64,000 nucleotides of DNA from Nemophila menziesii (Eukaryota; Streptophyta; Magnoliopsida; Boraginales; Hydrophyllaceae). Shown in pieces: positions 1 to 11,444 of the stretch. A program made the translations under genes and the position numbers. The DNA is taken from NCBI GenBank assembly GCA_029959085.1, contig JARWIR010000002.1:45256233-45320232 (forward strand). The letters are read 5' to 3'. Below the pieces are notes generated by a model. The model was given only the letters and a program-made list of their open reading frames with translations. It was not told the origin of the DNA and did not search any database. How positions within the stretch are numbered: the stretch's first letter is position 1; each line of letters starts with the position of its first letter.

Positions 1-864
1 TAGTATGAAGTTGGTATAATAAATTAATGAATTAATAGACACATAATGTAATGAAGCCAACTAGAAACCATTAAGCATTAATAAATACCACAAACATAAA
101 TAAGCCTTCAATGCACACAAAGAAATATCAAATTTAACCAAAGTTTCAACTACACATCACACAAAGTAGTCTACGCATTTTTTACATTCAAGATAACTTA
201 GATAAGTGGCACATAGTAATAAAAAATTGCACAAACATTAACATTTTAAATTTGGTCAATCCATTGTCATCTAATTCTTTTAAATTCAAAATTTGAGGAT
301 ATTTATCAATTTTGTGGTCCCTCCCACTTAATTATTTCCAATAACTCCCAAGGGATCCACATTTGAAGCCTTCACGCCCACATAAGTATTTCCAATTAGA
401 CCTCACATCAGGTATTGGCCCGGAACCCACTTAACAAAAAAAAACCTTATTTAATTTATTCTTTACTTCTTGAAGTCATATCTTTATATTTTGAAGTCTC
501 TAACTTTATATATTCTTAGACTATGTTTTTATCCATTAAATCATGTCATAAAATTGTATATGTTGAGAATTGTCTTTTTCTGTAAACAAAAAAGTTTCTA
601 AAAATGTCATTTCTAACAAATTTTGTGTTATACACTTTTCCATTTGAGCATCACATCTAGTTTTAGAATCGTGCTTATGCCTAATTATCAAAGTGTCAGA
701 ATTCTGGTTTTTGCGAAAAGTTTCAGCGTGATTCGGAAACCTTACATCTCTTGATCAGGATGTCGATCCAAAACGGGTACCCATTTTGAGTAAGAAAACC
801 TGATGGCATTTTATTTAAGACGGTGTCGTATTTATTCCTTCATATATTATGACCGTTGAACCAG
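1..864. other. AT-rich intergenic DNA, no gene seen
   Basis: I see no coding region, RNA gene or recognisable transposon here. All frames are short. The right end merges into sequence shared with the second kinase copy. Confidence 0.6.
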
Positions 865-1480
865 AGTTGCCCTTGACCTCATATTTATGTGTTTAGAATA
901 ATTTATCAGGTGCTAATTTCGTTTATAAGACTAAAAATACACTTATATTTCTTTTGACATGTTTTTTTGCACATTTTGTATAGGAAACTAAAACTATAAT
1001 TTTATTGAAGAAACTTTTCTCTTTGGTTTGTTGTATTGACATTATTTTTAGAACGTATCTGCAAATAATTTTTACATAAATTTGATTCATTACATATATG
1101 GTCTTTGAATATGTGTACATCAGTGGTGATCTTAACATCAGCCACCCCAACCTCGATGTCTCATGTTCCATCTTCATCGAGCCTGAGCCCGCTCGCACAT
1201 GTTGCGTCTCCTTCTAGCACAGTCATGCAACTAAACATCTTTCCACAACTACGAATGTTTACTTTCGAATAGCTAAAGATCACCACCAAGACTATCTACC
1301 GTGATTTGCTACCCGGTCAAGGTGGATTTGAAAAGCTTACACCGATTGGATATTCGAGAGGGGGTTCGGTACGCGCATTAGAGTAGAGGTTAAAGCCCTT
1401 AAACCCCACAGTGTTCAAGTCGATAGAGGGGCATGGGGTGATCATGCATGATGGAAGATGGCGATGGGAATGTAAGTTTG
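865..1480 (+). pseudogene. Decayed first-exon copy of an RLCK-type kinase
   Basis: This stretch aligns throughout with 6186-6708, the 5' flank and first exon of the kinase at 6423-8555. The flank part (about 870-1140) and the exon part (about 1140-1440) are both recognisable. The exon still shows the sequence before the kinase domain (FTFE..), then GQGGF in place of the glycine loop GEGGFGKV, and KPLNP/H-SVQ-like sequence after the position of the catalytic lysine. A stop codon follows FTFE and the frame shifts several times, so no kinase could be made. Similarity ends near 1450 and no later exons are found downstream. It is best read as the truncated partner of a tandem duplication. No intact 5' exon or start codon is visible. 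Confidence 0.75.
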
Positions 1481-1489
1481 TTATACATT

Positions 1490-4400
1490 AAAAAAGATTA
1501 CTTATTGAGGGTAAATTTGGAAGACCGTTTCACTAAAATAATAACTACATCATTGGTATTAGTAGGTGGGCAATGACAAAGAGGGATTCAAACCACCTTC
1601 TACGGATTAAAAGCCATGACGTCAATATTTTCATATCTAGTAACATTTCTATGATTATGTTGAACATGAAGAACCACAATAGAGATATATACATCAGACT
1701 TTTAAAATACATATATTACATATTTAACTTTTTTTCCCTTACTTGTTTGTTTACCTAAATCCGTCAAACAATTTCACTTTTATATTTATATATTTTGGCT
1801 TATATATTTTTCACTAAAAGCTATCTAAATACGAGAATCTACATGAGAGACGAACTCGTTAAATTGTTATAATTACTATCACCCCTATATCTATTTTCTA
1901 TATTTTCTTAAATTACATAAACTCCTTACATAATTATTGGTTTTTCAAAATTTAAATTTATAATAGATTAAATCACAAAAGAGTACAACACAATATAAGA
2001 AAAATATGTTTAAAAAAAATAAAGCAACGCTCATGTCACTATAAAATATCGTAATATTTATTACACGTTGACCGCTCACAAATGTGTTTTCAACAAAAAT
2101 CTATTTATAATTTTGAAATCCATATATTCTCACTCCTAAGTAAATTATACATATAATATTTCATATCTTTCTCTCTACACTCGTATCAAGTTTGTAGAGT
2201 CACTATTTCAATAGTTTTTATGTAGCAGCTAAAGTTTTGTAACATATCTTTTCTAGAAGTTTGAGTCCAAGATTTAAAATTATTGGATTTTAATCAAATT
2301 TGGGTAAGTCTTTTTCTTTACTTGAAAGTGATTAAAATTACTAAATTTTATTTAATATTTTATATGATAGGGATTGTGAGATTTGAGTAGAAATCTTAAA
2401 CTGTTCAATTCTTTATCAAATTATGTTACTTTTTATTATGAAAAGATGAATAAGAGTATTGATTTTACAATTTATAAATATATAAATTGATTATTTACAT
2501 AGATTAAAGTGATTTAAAACCATGGGGTTTGATTCTTTTTACACTCATTAATGAATTTGGTAAAAGAAACCAAGTCAATAAAGTATAAATAATGAGAAAA
2601 AAGTAAAGATAAATGGAGTATCAAAAGAAAAATTAATTAAACTTCAAGAATAGTAAAATTATATTTAAATTTTTTTTAATTATAGTTATTATCGCAGGTT
2701 AACTCATAAATTCGATGATGGGTAATAATGAATTGATTGATGGACCATCAAAAAGGGGAAGAAAGCGAACGTCGTTGGCATCTCCTCAAATCAAAGATCT
2801 TACCAAGTTGCATGCAACATAGATTCAAAATGGATGATAATGGTATTTTATTTGAAACTTTAAAAGTTAAAGTAATTTTTGAATTATTATTTTCATTTTT
2901 ACGTTAACTGAAATTGGTTTCGTACTAAAAACTGTTATAGGTAAGAATTGTTAATGTGTAGGATATAATTGATCATTTTCCTGATAAAAAAATATTTATA
3001 AGGAATTTTTTTGTGATATACCCAAATTAAATTTTTTTAATTGAATACTCAACTTATTTAAACAATTTCATTTATTTTTATTTTAAAAACAAGTTCATTC
3101 TTATAAAGGAGAACAGCGTATGAGGTTATGCTCGTGATTACAAAATAGATCTCACTAATAATATGATTTTAGCTCAATTCATTAAAAAAAATCTTTATAA
3201 TATCCTCTTGTTTTTGGAACATAGACTTGATCCATCACTTATTCAATTATCCTTAAATTTTTCTTAATTTATAAAATTCTCTAGTTCCCCCTTAAATTTG
3301 CAATACATAACTTGAAACCCATTTTTTAATCATTTTAAAGAGTTTTGAATTTATAAAAAACCTTATAGCATATTCCTATTTTTACAAGTTCACCTTGGTC
3401 CCATCAATTCACTATATAGAATTATCCTAAATTTTTTATTTAGTTGACGAATTTACTTGCGATCTTTAACGTTTTCACAACTTAATCATAATAAACCATT
3501 TACTAGAAAGTTAATTTCTGTCAAAAAATATGTTTTCCCTACCTTGATAAGTACATGTTTTTTTCCCATAAGGTCTAGTTATTAAAAAGTCCAGTTTTCC
3601 CCATAAGGTCCAGTTATTAAAAAGTTGTCTTTGAATTTTTAATTTGTTATGTATTTTTAAACAAGTAGTGTGTCCTTTTTAACGGGTTGAGTGTTTTTTA
3701 TTTGTTACGAGTATGCAAATGGCATGAACTTTAATAAACAATAATTTTGTTTTTATGTGGTCTCTTGATCAATCACTCTTTATTAAATTAGATAAATATT
3801 TTTTTTAAATTTTTAAAAAATACTTATCACGTTAATTGACACTTGGTCCCCACTTTTTTAAAATTACGTTTAATTTTTTTAAAATTTATATAAATTCATT
3901 TATCGTCCTCCTTCCTATATTTGAACTTACACGGATCCTTTATACTAGATCATGCACTTTAATAACATTATATTTTAAGTTTCGATTTATTTTAGTTATA
4001 TAAACATTTCATTGTTTATATGATTAAATATAATATAATTTGTATTATATATGGGTTTATATTGTAAATTAATATAAAATATATATACAAACTTATAATA
4101 AAATTCTTATAGTGTATTTTTTACATAATACAGGTACTTAATCTGCAACTTAAATAATTTGTGTGTTAAACCCTCTCCTCTAATAAAAATTATTGACCTT
4201 GACATACACTTCACATTTATTGCCCCTTTTTACTATCCCCTTTCCTGTGTATTTTAAGATTTTTTTATGATCCCTTTTCTATTTTCAAAATCACACTTGC
4301 CCCCACATCTTTTATAATTAAATTTATGACTTTTTATATATTTTACTTGTATGAATATTTTGTTTAAAGATCGATAATCTCTCTTGTAGTTAGAGTACTT

Positions 4401-5090
4401 TGCATTGACAAATATATTTTGAAATCAATTTTTACTGGGAGTCGATATTGACTCCAAGTATAAAGTGGGTACTCGATATATTAAAGAAGTTATTGTATAG
4501 AAGATAAAATATAGGTTATTTGGTAAGATTGTATTTATAGTGAAATTTAATCAAAAAAAAGAATATGTAGAAACTTATAGTTCAATTTTTACATAATATA
4601 TCAACCTACAATGCAAACTCATATATTCCAAGGAATTACCCAATCTCGGATCAAAACTCCTACTGGCACAGACCCTTAATTTTCCACTTAACATTCCCAA
4701 TAACCAATTTTGATTTTTTTATTCAAAAACTTTCTTATTTCCCCTCATGTTTTAAGAACATACACTTAATCCACTTACTTTGTATAAAATTATCTTTTTA
4801 AATTTTGATGTATTTTATACCGAACACTTTGCTAAAGGGTTGAACTGCAACTAAGGGAGGATCCTGAATTTAGTGTAGTGGAAGGTTGTTGTTTAGTTTT
4901 TATACCCATCATTTTATTTTTGGATAAATCTGGACCATATGTATGTTAATAAATATCCTATTGGGGCTTTATCAGAGTTAGGTTTGATTATATGTGGGAT
5001 AAAAAAATATATTGGACTTAAAAGAAAAATTAAGTGGGCGCTTGACCCCCGCCCCCCTCCCTCCCCCATCCCCCTGATTCAAAGACGATC
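1490..5090. other. Long AT-rich intergenic stretch
   Basis: About 3.6 kb with no supported gene. The only local structure I see is a short tandem duplication at about 3565-3621, two roughly 33-bp copies beginning CCCATAAGGT. A C-rich patch lies at 5045-5075. Confidence 0.6.
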
Positions 5091-5099
5091 CACCTCTTG

Positions 5100-5790
5100 T
5101 TGCAAGTCAATCACAATGTATTCACCTCTGTATATATGTCCTCGATCTGAAAGAAGCTTTTATAAGTAATATTGCACGAATACCCTCGATTCAATATGTT
5201 CCCGATTCACTATCCCAATCTACTTGTTCCAACTCCCTGATCATAGAATTTTTTGAGTCCATCTCTATGCGCAAACCGCTAATCCAAGGACTCACCACAC
5301 ATCTTATCAATCCGCCTAGGCTCCCCAATTTCTGTCTATAATCCACACTTCCATCGATATTTAGCTTCCAACCTTAGAGTAGTTTGCACCACACTATTAA
5401 TTATACTTGTTCTCATATACATGATATTGTCCTATGGATGCCCCTAATCTCGGACATATTCAATCGCCATAAATTTGGCTTTGCGAATTATAGTTAAGCC
5501 GCTCGGGGAATCTTTATTTTCAATGATATATCCATTGATTTCAAACCACATTAACTAAATCAAGACTCAAACAAACACATTTCAAGTTATTCTGGAGAAA
5601 AACCACGTGCTAGATAGATTTCCTAATTCCAACACTCCATGATCCTTACATGCTCGATTAGTTTCTGAATGCAGAGCCTACTACTGGCCCAAGGGGTCTC
5701 CGTTGTGGTCACAAAAGCTCGTGTTAGTGCCTGATTTCTTACAAACAAGTTGAGGTAGCTAGTTGTAGTGAAGCATCCCTGTCCTGTGTC
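5100..5790 (-). mobile_element. LINE relic, RVT_3-type RNase H domain
   Basis: Read on the minus strand, about 5233-5383 encodes KLNIDGSVDYRQKLG followed by GGLIR, PWISGL and EMDSKNSMI. This is the core of the RVT_3 RNase H domain that ends ORF2 of many plant L1-type LINEs. The first catalytic Asp (NIDGS) and a later Asp (EMDSK) are visible. The segment carrying the catalytic Glu seems to be missing, since the distance between them is too short. The flanks to about 5790 look like eroded LINE sequence with stops. It sits between the two kinase copies, so it may have inserted after or during that duplication. A host RNase H-like gene relic is the alternative. Confidence 0.6.
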
Positions 5791-5910
5791 ATTAGAGGAT
5801 GACCAAAGATTCCTTCCAATTTACCCCCTTCCCTACACAATATTTTCTTTGTATGGTACAATTTTTGCACAATATATGGACTTATAGTGCAATTACCTCA
5901 AAAATGGGAG

Positions 5911-5945
5911 GAGATGTCCCTCCCACCCCTCCCACCCCTCCCACC
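5911..5945. repeat. Short (CCCTCCCA)n minisatellite
   Basis: About four tandem copies of an 8-bp C-rich unit lie just upstream of the SINE. The repeat is visible directly in the sequence. Confidence 0.8.
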
Positions 5946-5964
5946 CAAATAAAAATTCTGGCTC

Positions 5965-6166
5965 CAACCAATTGGGTTAGCTCAACTAGCCAGAACCTTG
6001 ATATTTGTTAAGCACTTAAAGTTCGTGAACTAAGAGGTACAAGGTTCGAATCACCTCCCTAAACATTGGTAACTTAGTTTTAATTTACCTAAAGAAATGC
6101 ATGAAGAGGCGTGTTATTCCTCATGGGATTAGTCGTGGTGTGCCTAAGCTGGCCCTGAGCGCCCAC
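5965..6166 (+). mobile_element. tRNA-derived SINE
   Basis: A box A-like sequence TAGCTCAACTAG (5978-5989) and a perfect box B GGTTCGAATC (6043-6052) lie about 55 bp apart, as in the internal RNA polymerase III promoter of tRNA-derived SINEs. The body ends in GTGCCTAAGCTGGCCC..., a 3' region typical of Au-like plant SINEs. About 200 bp is a normal SINE length. It is not a tRNA gene, since no cloverleaf closes around the boxes. It lies directly upstream of the sequence shared by the two kinase copies. Confidence 0.65.
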
Positions 6167-6422
6167 ATATTAGAAATAAATCGATCATGACCTCACACTT
6201 AAGTGTTTAAAGTAATATATCTGTTGTGATTTAGTTTTTACTTATATTTCTTTGACATATATAGTTTCACATTTTATATAGAATGCTTAAAATAACAATT
6301 TTATTGAAGATTTATTTTCCTTTGGTTTGTTGTGTTATCATTATTTTTAGGACATATTTGCAAACATTTTTTACATAAATTTGATATAGTAGATTAATGG
6401 TCTTTGAATATGTGTAAAGCAG

Positions 6423-8555
6423 AGAAGATATTACCATCATCAGGAAACCCAAGCCCAGTGGGTTTTGCTGCATCATCTCTGAGCCCGAGCTGCCCGTTCA
6501 ACTTAACATCTCCCCGCAGCTACAAAGGTTTACTTTCGACGAGCTAATGATCGCCACAAACACCTTCCACCGTAATCTGCTACTTGGTGAGGGAGGATTT
6601 GGAAAAGTGCACAAAGGTTGGGTATTCGAGAGAGGGTCCAGCGCAAGAATCCAAGTGGCTGTTAAGTCCCTTAAACCCCATAGTGTTCAAGGCCATAGAG
6701 AGTGGCAAGTAAGTTTTTTTTTATCTTTCTTTCCTTTTTTTTCATGACATAAGCATATTATATTTTTTATTTAACAGAACGAAGTTGATTTTCTCCGGGA
6801 TATTCACCACCCAAATATAGTAAAATTGCATGGATATTGCATAGAGGGTGAGAAAAGGGTGCTGGTTTATGAGTATCTGGATCGTGGTAGCTTGAACAAC
6901 CAATTATTTCGGAGTAAGTATAATTTTTGTGTCTATGGACTATGTGGTTTTCATTAAAAGTTAACAAAAGGACCTCTGGTAACCATGTTTTTCGACTGTA
7001 TGGAATTCTGTTGACATTTATGTGCGTATAGGGACTAAAAGTTTTGGAGATTACAGTGTGTATAATAGTGAAATTAACCATTAATACATTGTCATTTTTT
7101 TTGTGTTTCAGGAATTGGGCAAACAAATCTTCAATGGCGCCTGCGTATGAATATTTCTTTGGATGTAGCTAAAGGGCTAGCGTTTCTATATGATGAAGCT
7201 GCAAGACCAGTCATCTTCCGAGACTTGAAGACCTCAAATATTTTGCTCGATAGAGTATGTAGCTAGAACTCCTACCTTTAAATGTAATTGCACTATAAGT
7301 CCCTGTTTATATATAAAAAAATTCTTCATGAATTTGGTGTTTCTAGGATTACAACGCGAAGATATCAGATTTTGGACTCGCCCTAGATGCCCCTAGAGGT
7401 AATAGTAGCCATGTTTTGACTAGCTTGATGGGGACTCCAGGCTATGCTGACCCTAATTATGAGCTGACAGGTAAAACATTTTTCTTTTCAGTTCAAACGA
7501 TGTAAAAGAACTATATACCCCTTATTAAAAAATAATATGTATCCAACAAAGTAGGGTTACTTTAATTAAGAATGAAACATATTTTTGAATTTTATAGTTT
7601 TTAAAAGTTTAGTTGGCTAAGTGAAATTTCTCAAAAAATTTGGAGGACATAAGCTATACTTTAAGGGTTGAATCAACATTTTTATAATCCTAGGGGAAAT
7701 TGAAATTTCTTAAAATTTTAGGGAGCCATAAGCTATAGTTTCTCAAGCGTAAAATCAGATATTTTCATAAATTAGGGAAGTCGAATGAAATTTTCCTGAA
7801 TTGTAGGGATCATAGCTATAATTTAGGGGTAAAATTAGAATTTTTCAAACATAAGAGGAGCAAGTTAAATTTCTCAAAAAAATTGGGAGACATTAAACTA
7901 TTTTTCCTATAATTCTTTTATTATTTAGGGATAAAATAAGTAGCCAGTGATGAAGTTACATGTTTAACTAGTTTCTTCCTAGGTTTTTAATTTTTTTACC
8001 TTACATATACAAAGATCTATAAACTACTGTAATAATTCAAATAAAAAATCAGGCAAGTTGCCCAGAACCCACTTTGCAACTACCCCAATAAGATAGGAAT
8101 CTTCATTATTGAATCATTGATTCAATTCGTATGTATTTTGATTTTCTGATATCGCTGACTTAATCTAATGCTATGATAGGATGTTTGTCAATCAAAAGCG
8201 ATGTATACAGCTTTGGAGTCGTTTTAACGGAGCTACTGACAGGTCAAAGATCACTTGATGCAACACGACCTAGAGGGCAACAAGATTTAGTTCAGCGGGC
8301 CCGACCATATTTAAAAAATCGAGAGAGGTGCCAACGCATCGTGGATCCGGCTTTACATGGTCAGTTTTCAGTGACTGCGATGATCAAATCGGCTCAAGTG
8401 GCGTACAACTGCACGCACCGCCAAAGAGACGACCTTTGATGAGTCAGGTCGTGAAGGCTTTGGAGCCTTTACCAGAGCTCATGGATATAGCTATCGTCAG
8501 ACCGTATCACCAATCTAGCCCAGTCTTTGTTCAGAGAAATGTTCAACTGCCCTAA
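6423..8555 (+). pseudogene. RLCK-VII (PBL)-like Ser/Thr kinase, five exons, frameshifted
   Basis: Five exons join in frame: 6423-6708, 6778-6913, 7112-7254, 7347-7470 and 8180-8555, each intron having GT and AG ends. The product matches plant receptor-like cytoplasmic kinases of subfamily VII, which relay signals from plasma-membrane receptor kinases. Visible motifs are FTFDELMIATNTF, the glycine loop GEGGFGKV, the lysine in [37 protein letters not shown] (catalytic loop, normally YRD), [15 protein letters not shown] (normally GYAAPEY, so the APE Glu is replaced) and SDVYSFGVVLTELLTG. Near 8425 a 1-2 nt shift ends the frame at 8439, while the family C-terminus (RRPLMSQVVKALEPLPEL) continues in the next frame to 8555. 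The N-terminal exon with a start codon is not found, because a stop precedes 6423. Probably a pseudogene; a sequencing error could explain the frameshift but not the APE change. Confidence 0.8.
7615..7935. repeat. Intronic minisatellite, about four 80-bp units
   Basis: Inside the enlarged fourth intron of the kinase, a motif of the form AAATTTCTCAAAA..GGGAG.CATAAGCTATA..TTTAGGGGTAAAAT recurs about four times at roughly 80-bp spacing. The copies are diverged. The repeat accounts for much of this intron's excess length (709 bp, against 69-198 bp for the others). Confidence 0.6.
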
Positions 8556-9140
8556 AGTCCAATAGTTGCACGGACTAGTAGTGCTTCACCCTTTTTCAAT
8601 AACTCGGCAAGGCCGAGATTCAGCACACCCCAGCATCCGTAGCTGCACCACACTAGTATTGTTGAGGAAGACTTGCTCCGATTTATTTTATAATGTATTT
8701 CTTATTAATAGATTATAGCCCTCAGAATCTTGACTTGGTTTCCAGTTTAATTTTATTACCTTGTAACTCTTAAAATTTATTTTGTTGTTCTAAAGTTTTC
8801 ATGATGGTGATTTCCTCATGTCTATTTGGAGCCCCCAACTTTTGTGACTTTTTAATTATTGTTCTATCGGTTCCATGTTGCCATTAATGGCGAAACCTGT
8901 TTCTCTACACATCCCAACAACTTATTCAAAACAAATATTAAATGCGATTTCTAAAATGAAAACAACCAATAACTTAGAACATCTAACAACTTTAATTTAA
9001 GGCAAAAATAAAATAAAATTTGTAAAACATTTAATTATGATGTAATTTGTGAAAATGAATCCAACTATTCTGAAGAGATTTCCTACTTAATACGGTCTTC
9101 TCATTATTATCATATAAACGAGACAGGAATATCCAATACA
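8556..9140. other. 3' flank of the kinase, no feature seen
   Basis: AT-rich sequence between the kinase stop and the LINE fragment. It may include the former 3' UTR. Nothing else is supported. Confidence 0.5.
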
Positions 9141-9557
9141 AACTTATTTTGACACACAAGGTTTCATTATTCTTCCAGATCAAGCGTAAATCCAACAAAA
9201 ATTATGCGGCAATTAACATGATTACTAAGACTTATGAACATGTTAGATGGGACTGTCTGATAGCGACTCTCATTAAATTGAGTTTTTATGGAAATAGATT
9301 GCATGGATCAATGAATGTGTTTCTACATTGACATACCAAATGTCCTTATATAGAGAAATTACCGGAAATGTTTTACCGACAAATGGATTTAATCAAGGTG
9401 ATTCTCTTTCCCACTTTCTATTTTGTCTTCTCACGAAAGCTTTGGTGGGATTAAACAATTTTGAATCTAAAAAATGGAAACATCAAAAATTTATTATCCA
9501 AAAGGTCTTGAACACACACTTTTAGGATCCAACAAACCCCACTAATATCTTCTTCTT

Positions 9558-10592
9558 GCTAAATGGCACAAACAAAAATTAACACTATAGGCCAAAAATC
9601 CAATTACGTTCTTACCTTATTTTGTTTTTTTATTTCTTATATATACTACTTTAATTAGAAAAAATTTAAAACCCTTAATCTGTTCTCTCTCATCTCCCCT
9701 CTCTATTCTCTCTTTTTTCTCTCTTTCATGCTTTCTCTTTCTTGCTCACGTAACGAAATCTCTCTCCTCCAGATCTACAAAGCCGGCAAAATCTCACTCC
9801 AGATCCTCGAAGACGAAGCTCTCTCCTAAGTACCAGCTGATATTTTTTTCAAAGCTCTGTCTGATTCGAAAGAGAAGATGAGTTCCTTTAGCTTTCTCTA
9901 TTTTTTCTAGGGTAAATATAAATTGTCCTTTTCTTTTTTTTTTTCTTTTTTTTTTCCTTTTTCATTTTTAGTGTTGTTTAGTTTAGTTTTTTTGTTTTTG
10001 AATTTTGTAATGTAAATCTATTATTTAATTTAATTTTCTTTTTTCATTTAAATAAATTTTAATAAAGAAATTAATTAAACTCAGCAATTTTTCTGTGAAT
10101 GCTCAGTAAAATTCTAAAAAACTCAATGGATTTTTCCGATACTCAACAAAGTTACTAACCATACTTAGTAAATTTACTAAGCATACGAGCATACTTTGTA
10201 TATTTACTTAATAAAAAAATTCAAATACTTAATAACTTTTTCTGATGACTCAATAACTTTTTATGTTGACTCAGTAACTTTTTTCTGGCGACTCAATAAA
10301 TTTTTTCATACTCAGTACTTTTTCTGGTGGTCGGAGGTGATCGGCGATGGTCGGTAGTTGTGGTCGGAGCTGAAATTTATTGATATATAATGAAGGATGA
10401 AAGAAAAAAAATGATAAAGGAGGATAGAGATCAATGGTAATGGAGGAGAGAGAAAAATAGTAATGAAAAATAGAGTATAATCTTTTTTTTTTGTTTTATA
10501 TACACTATAAGGGTATTCATGACAACAAACATATTAGAGGCCTCTTTGAAAGAGAGAGGAATAGAATGTTACTTTTGTGGCACTAAGATGGT
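9558..10592. mobile_element. Foreign segment inside the LINE, possible Mutator-like nonautonomous element
   Basis: LINE coding similarity stops before about 9530 and resumes near 10615. The ends of the intervening DNA are imperfectly inverted: the left end has TGGCACAAACAAAAATTAAC and the right end, read in reverse, has TGCCACAAAAGTAAC. The interior has a CT-rich leader-like stretch (9680-9760), a short open patch with KAGKISLQILEDEALS-like coding, T-rich runs and a minisatellite. No transposase is seen. I could not find a convincing target-site duplication, so the exact borders are uncertain. Confidence 0.4.
10075..10345. repeat. Degenerate ACTCAGTAACTTTTT minisatellite
   Basis: Units of about 20-22 bp resembling ACTCAATAACTTTTTCTG recur about ten times, and are followed by a short GGTCGGNG repeat to about 10370. 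The copies are diverged from each other. Confidence 0.65.
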
Positions 10593-11444
10593 CTCCAAGA
10601 CCCAATAGATAATTCACCCTAACATCAAAGGAATCAAACTGGCTAGGGAATTTCATTTTATGTCATATACTCTTTGTGGATGACCTGTTATTCTTAGTGA
10701 GTTTTTTTAAGGAGAATAAGCTTTAAACATATGTTGACTCGCTATTCTAAAGGCTTAACACAAATATCAAACCTTAGTCAGTAAAACACTTGTTTTGATA
10801 TAGGATCCCCAGAACACTCATGGACGACACAGCAACACCCCTTAACATGCAGGTTACAGATTCTATTGGAATATAAAAGATATCCCTATAAATTATACTA
10901 TATAAAAATCAAGATATTACAATGGCTAAAAGATCGATAATTTGGAAAATCTCATGGATTTGAATGAGAAGTTACTCTCTGAAGGGTTAAGGAAGTATTC
11001 ATCAAATATATTATTCAATCCATACCCAATTATACTGTGTAAATTCTCCAACTTTTTAAAACCTTATTTAAAGAACTCTCAAATATCAGCACTTGATTTG
11101 GTGGGATAAGAAAACAGGAAATATTTCACTGGAAATTTTGGAAAACAATTGTAGTTCCCAAACATGTTGGAGGGTTGGGTTTTAAGGACCTTTGGAATAT
11201 GAATATAAATTTTCTAGAAGTTAAAAAAAATGAAAAATATACACCAATCCATAATACTTGATTGCTAGAATCCTTAAAGGTATTTACTTCCCATCTCACT
11301 CCTTCTAGGATGCTACTAGTAAAAAGGTCAAGTGAAGGGTTTGGACTAGTATGCTTGTCGGAAGAGATGTTCTTCAATGAGTATGTATCAAGAACATTGG
11401 AAATGGGAATTTTACGAACATATGAGACGATAAGTGGCTTGTAA

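Larger units (their letters stand above)
9149..11440 (+). mobile_element. L1-type LINE ORF2 fragment (RT palm to C-terminus), split by an insertion
   Basis: The left part (9149-9525) reads as the LINE reverse transcriptase motif 'AYDRVEWDFL' in altered form (EHVRWDCLIATLIKLSF), then MSLYREITG and GFNQGDSLSHFLFCLLTKALVG, equivalent to NG..RQGDPLSPFLF. The right part continues with FVDDLLFL (10669-10692), equivalent to the catalytic FADD box, and then WWDKK (about 11099), a GGLGFKDLWNMN-like stretch (11168-11205) in another frame, LIARILKGIYFPSHSFLDA, and SMLVGRDVLQ near 11350-11375. This order is that of the C-terminal half of a plant L1 ORF2. The 5' part with endonuclease is absent and several stops and frameshifts are present. 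About 1 kb of unrelated DNA separates the two parts. Confidence 0.75.

Noticed and set aside
5799..6011. 70-codon ORF over the CCCTCCCA repeat
   Set aside because: The Pro/Thr run is encoded by the minisatellite and the frame crosses into the SINE.
5978..6052. tRNA gene
   Set aside because: Box A and box B are present, but there is no closed acceptor stem or anticodon arm; the 3' extension fits a SINE.
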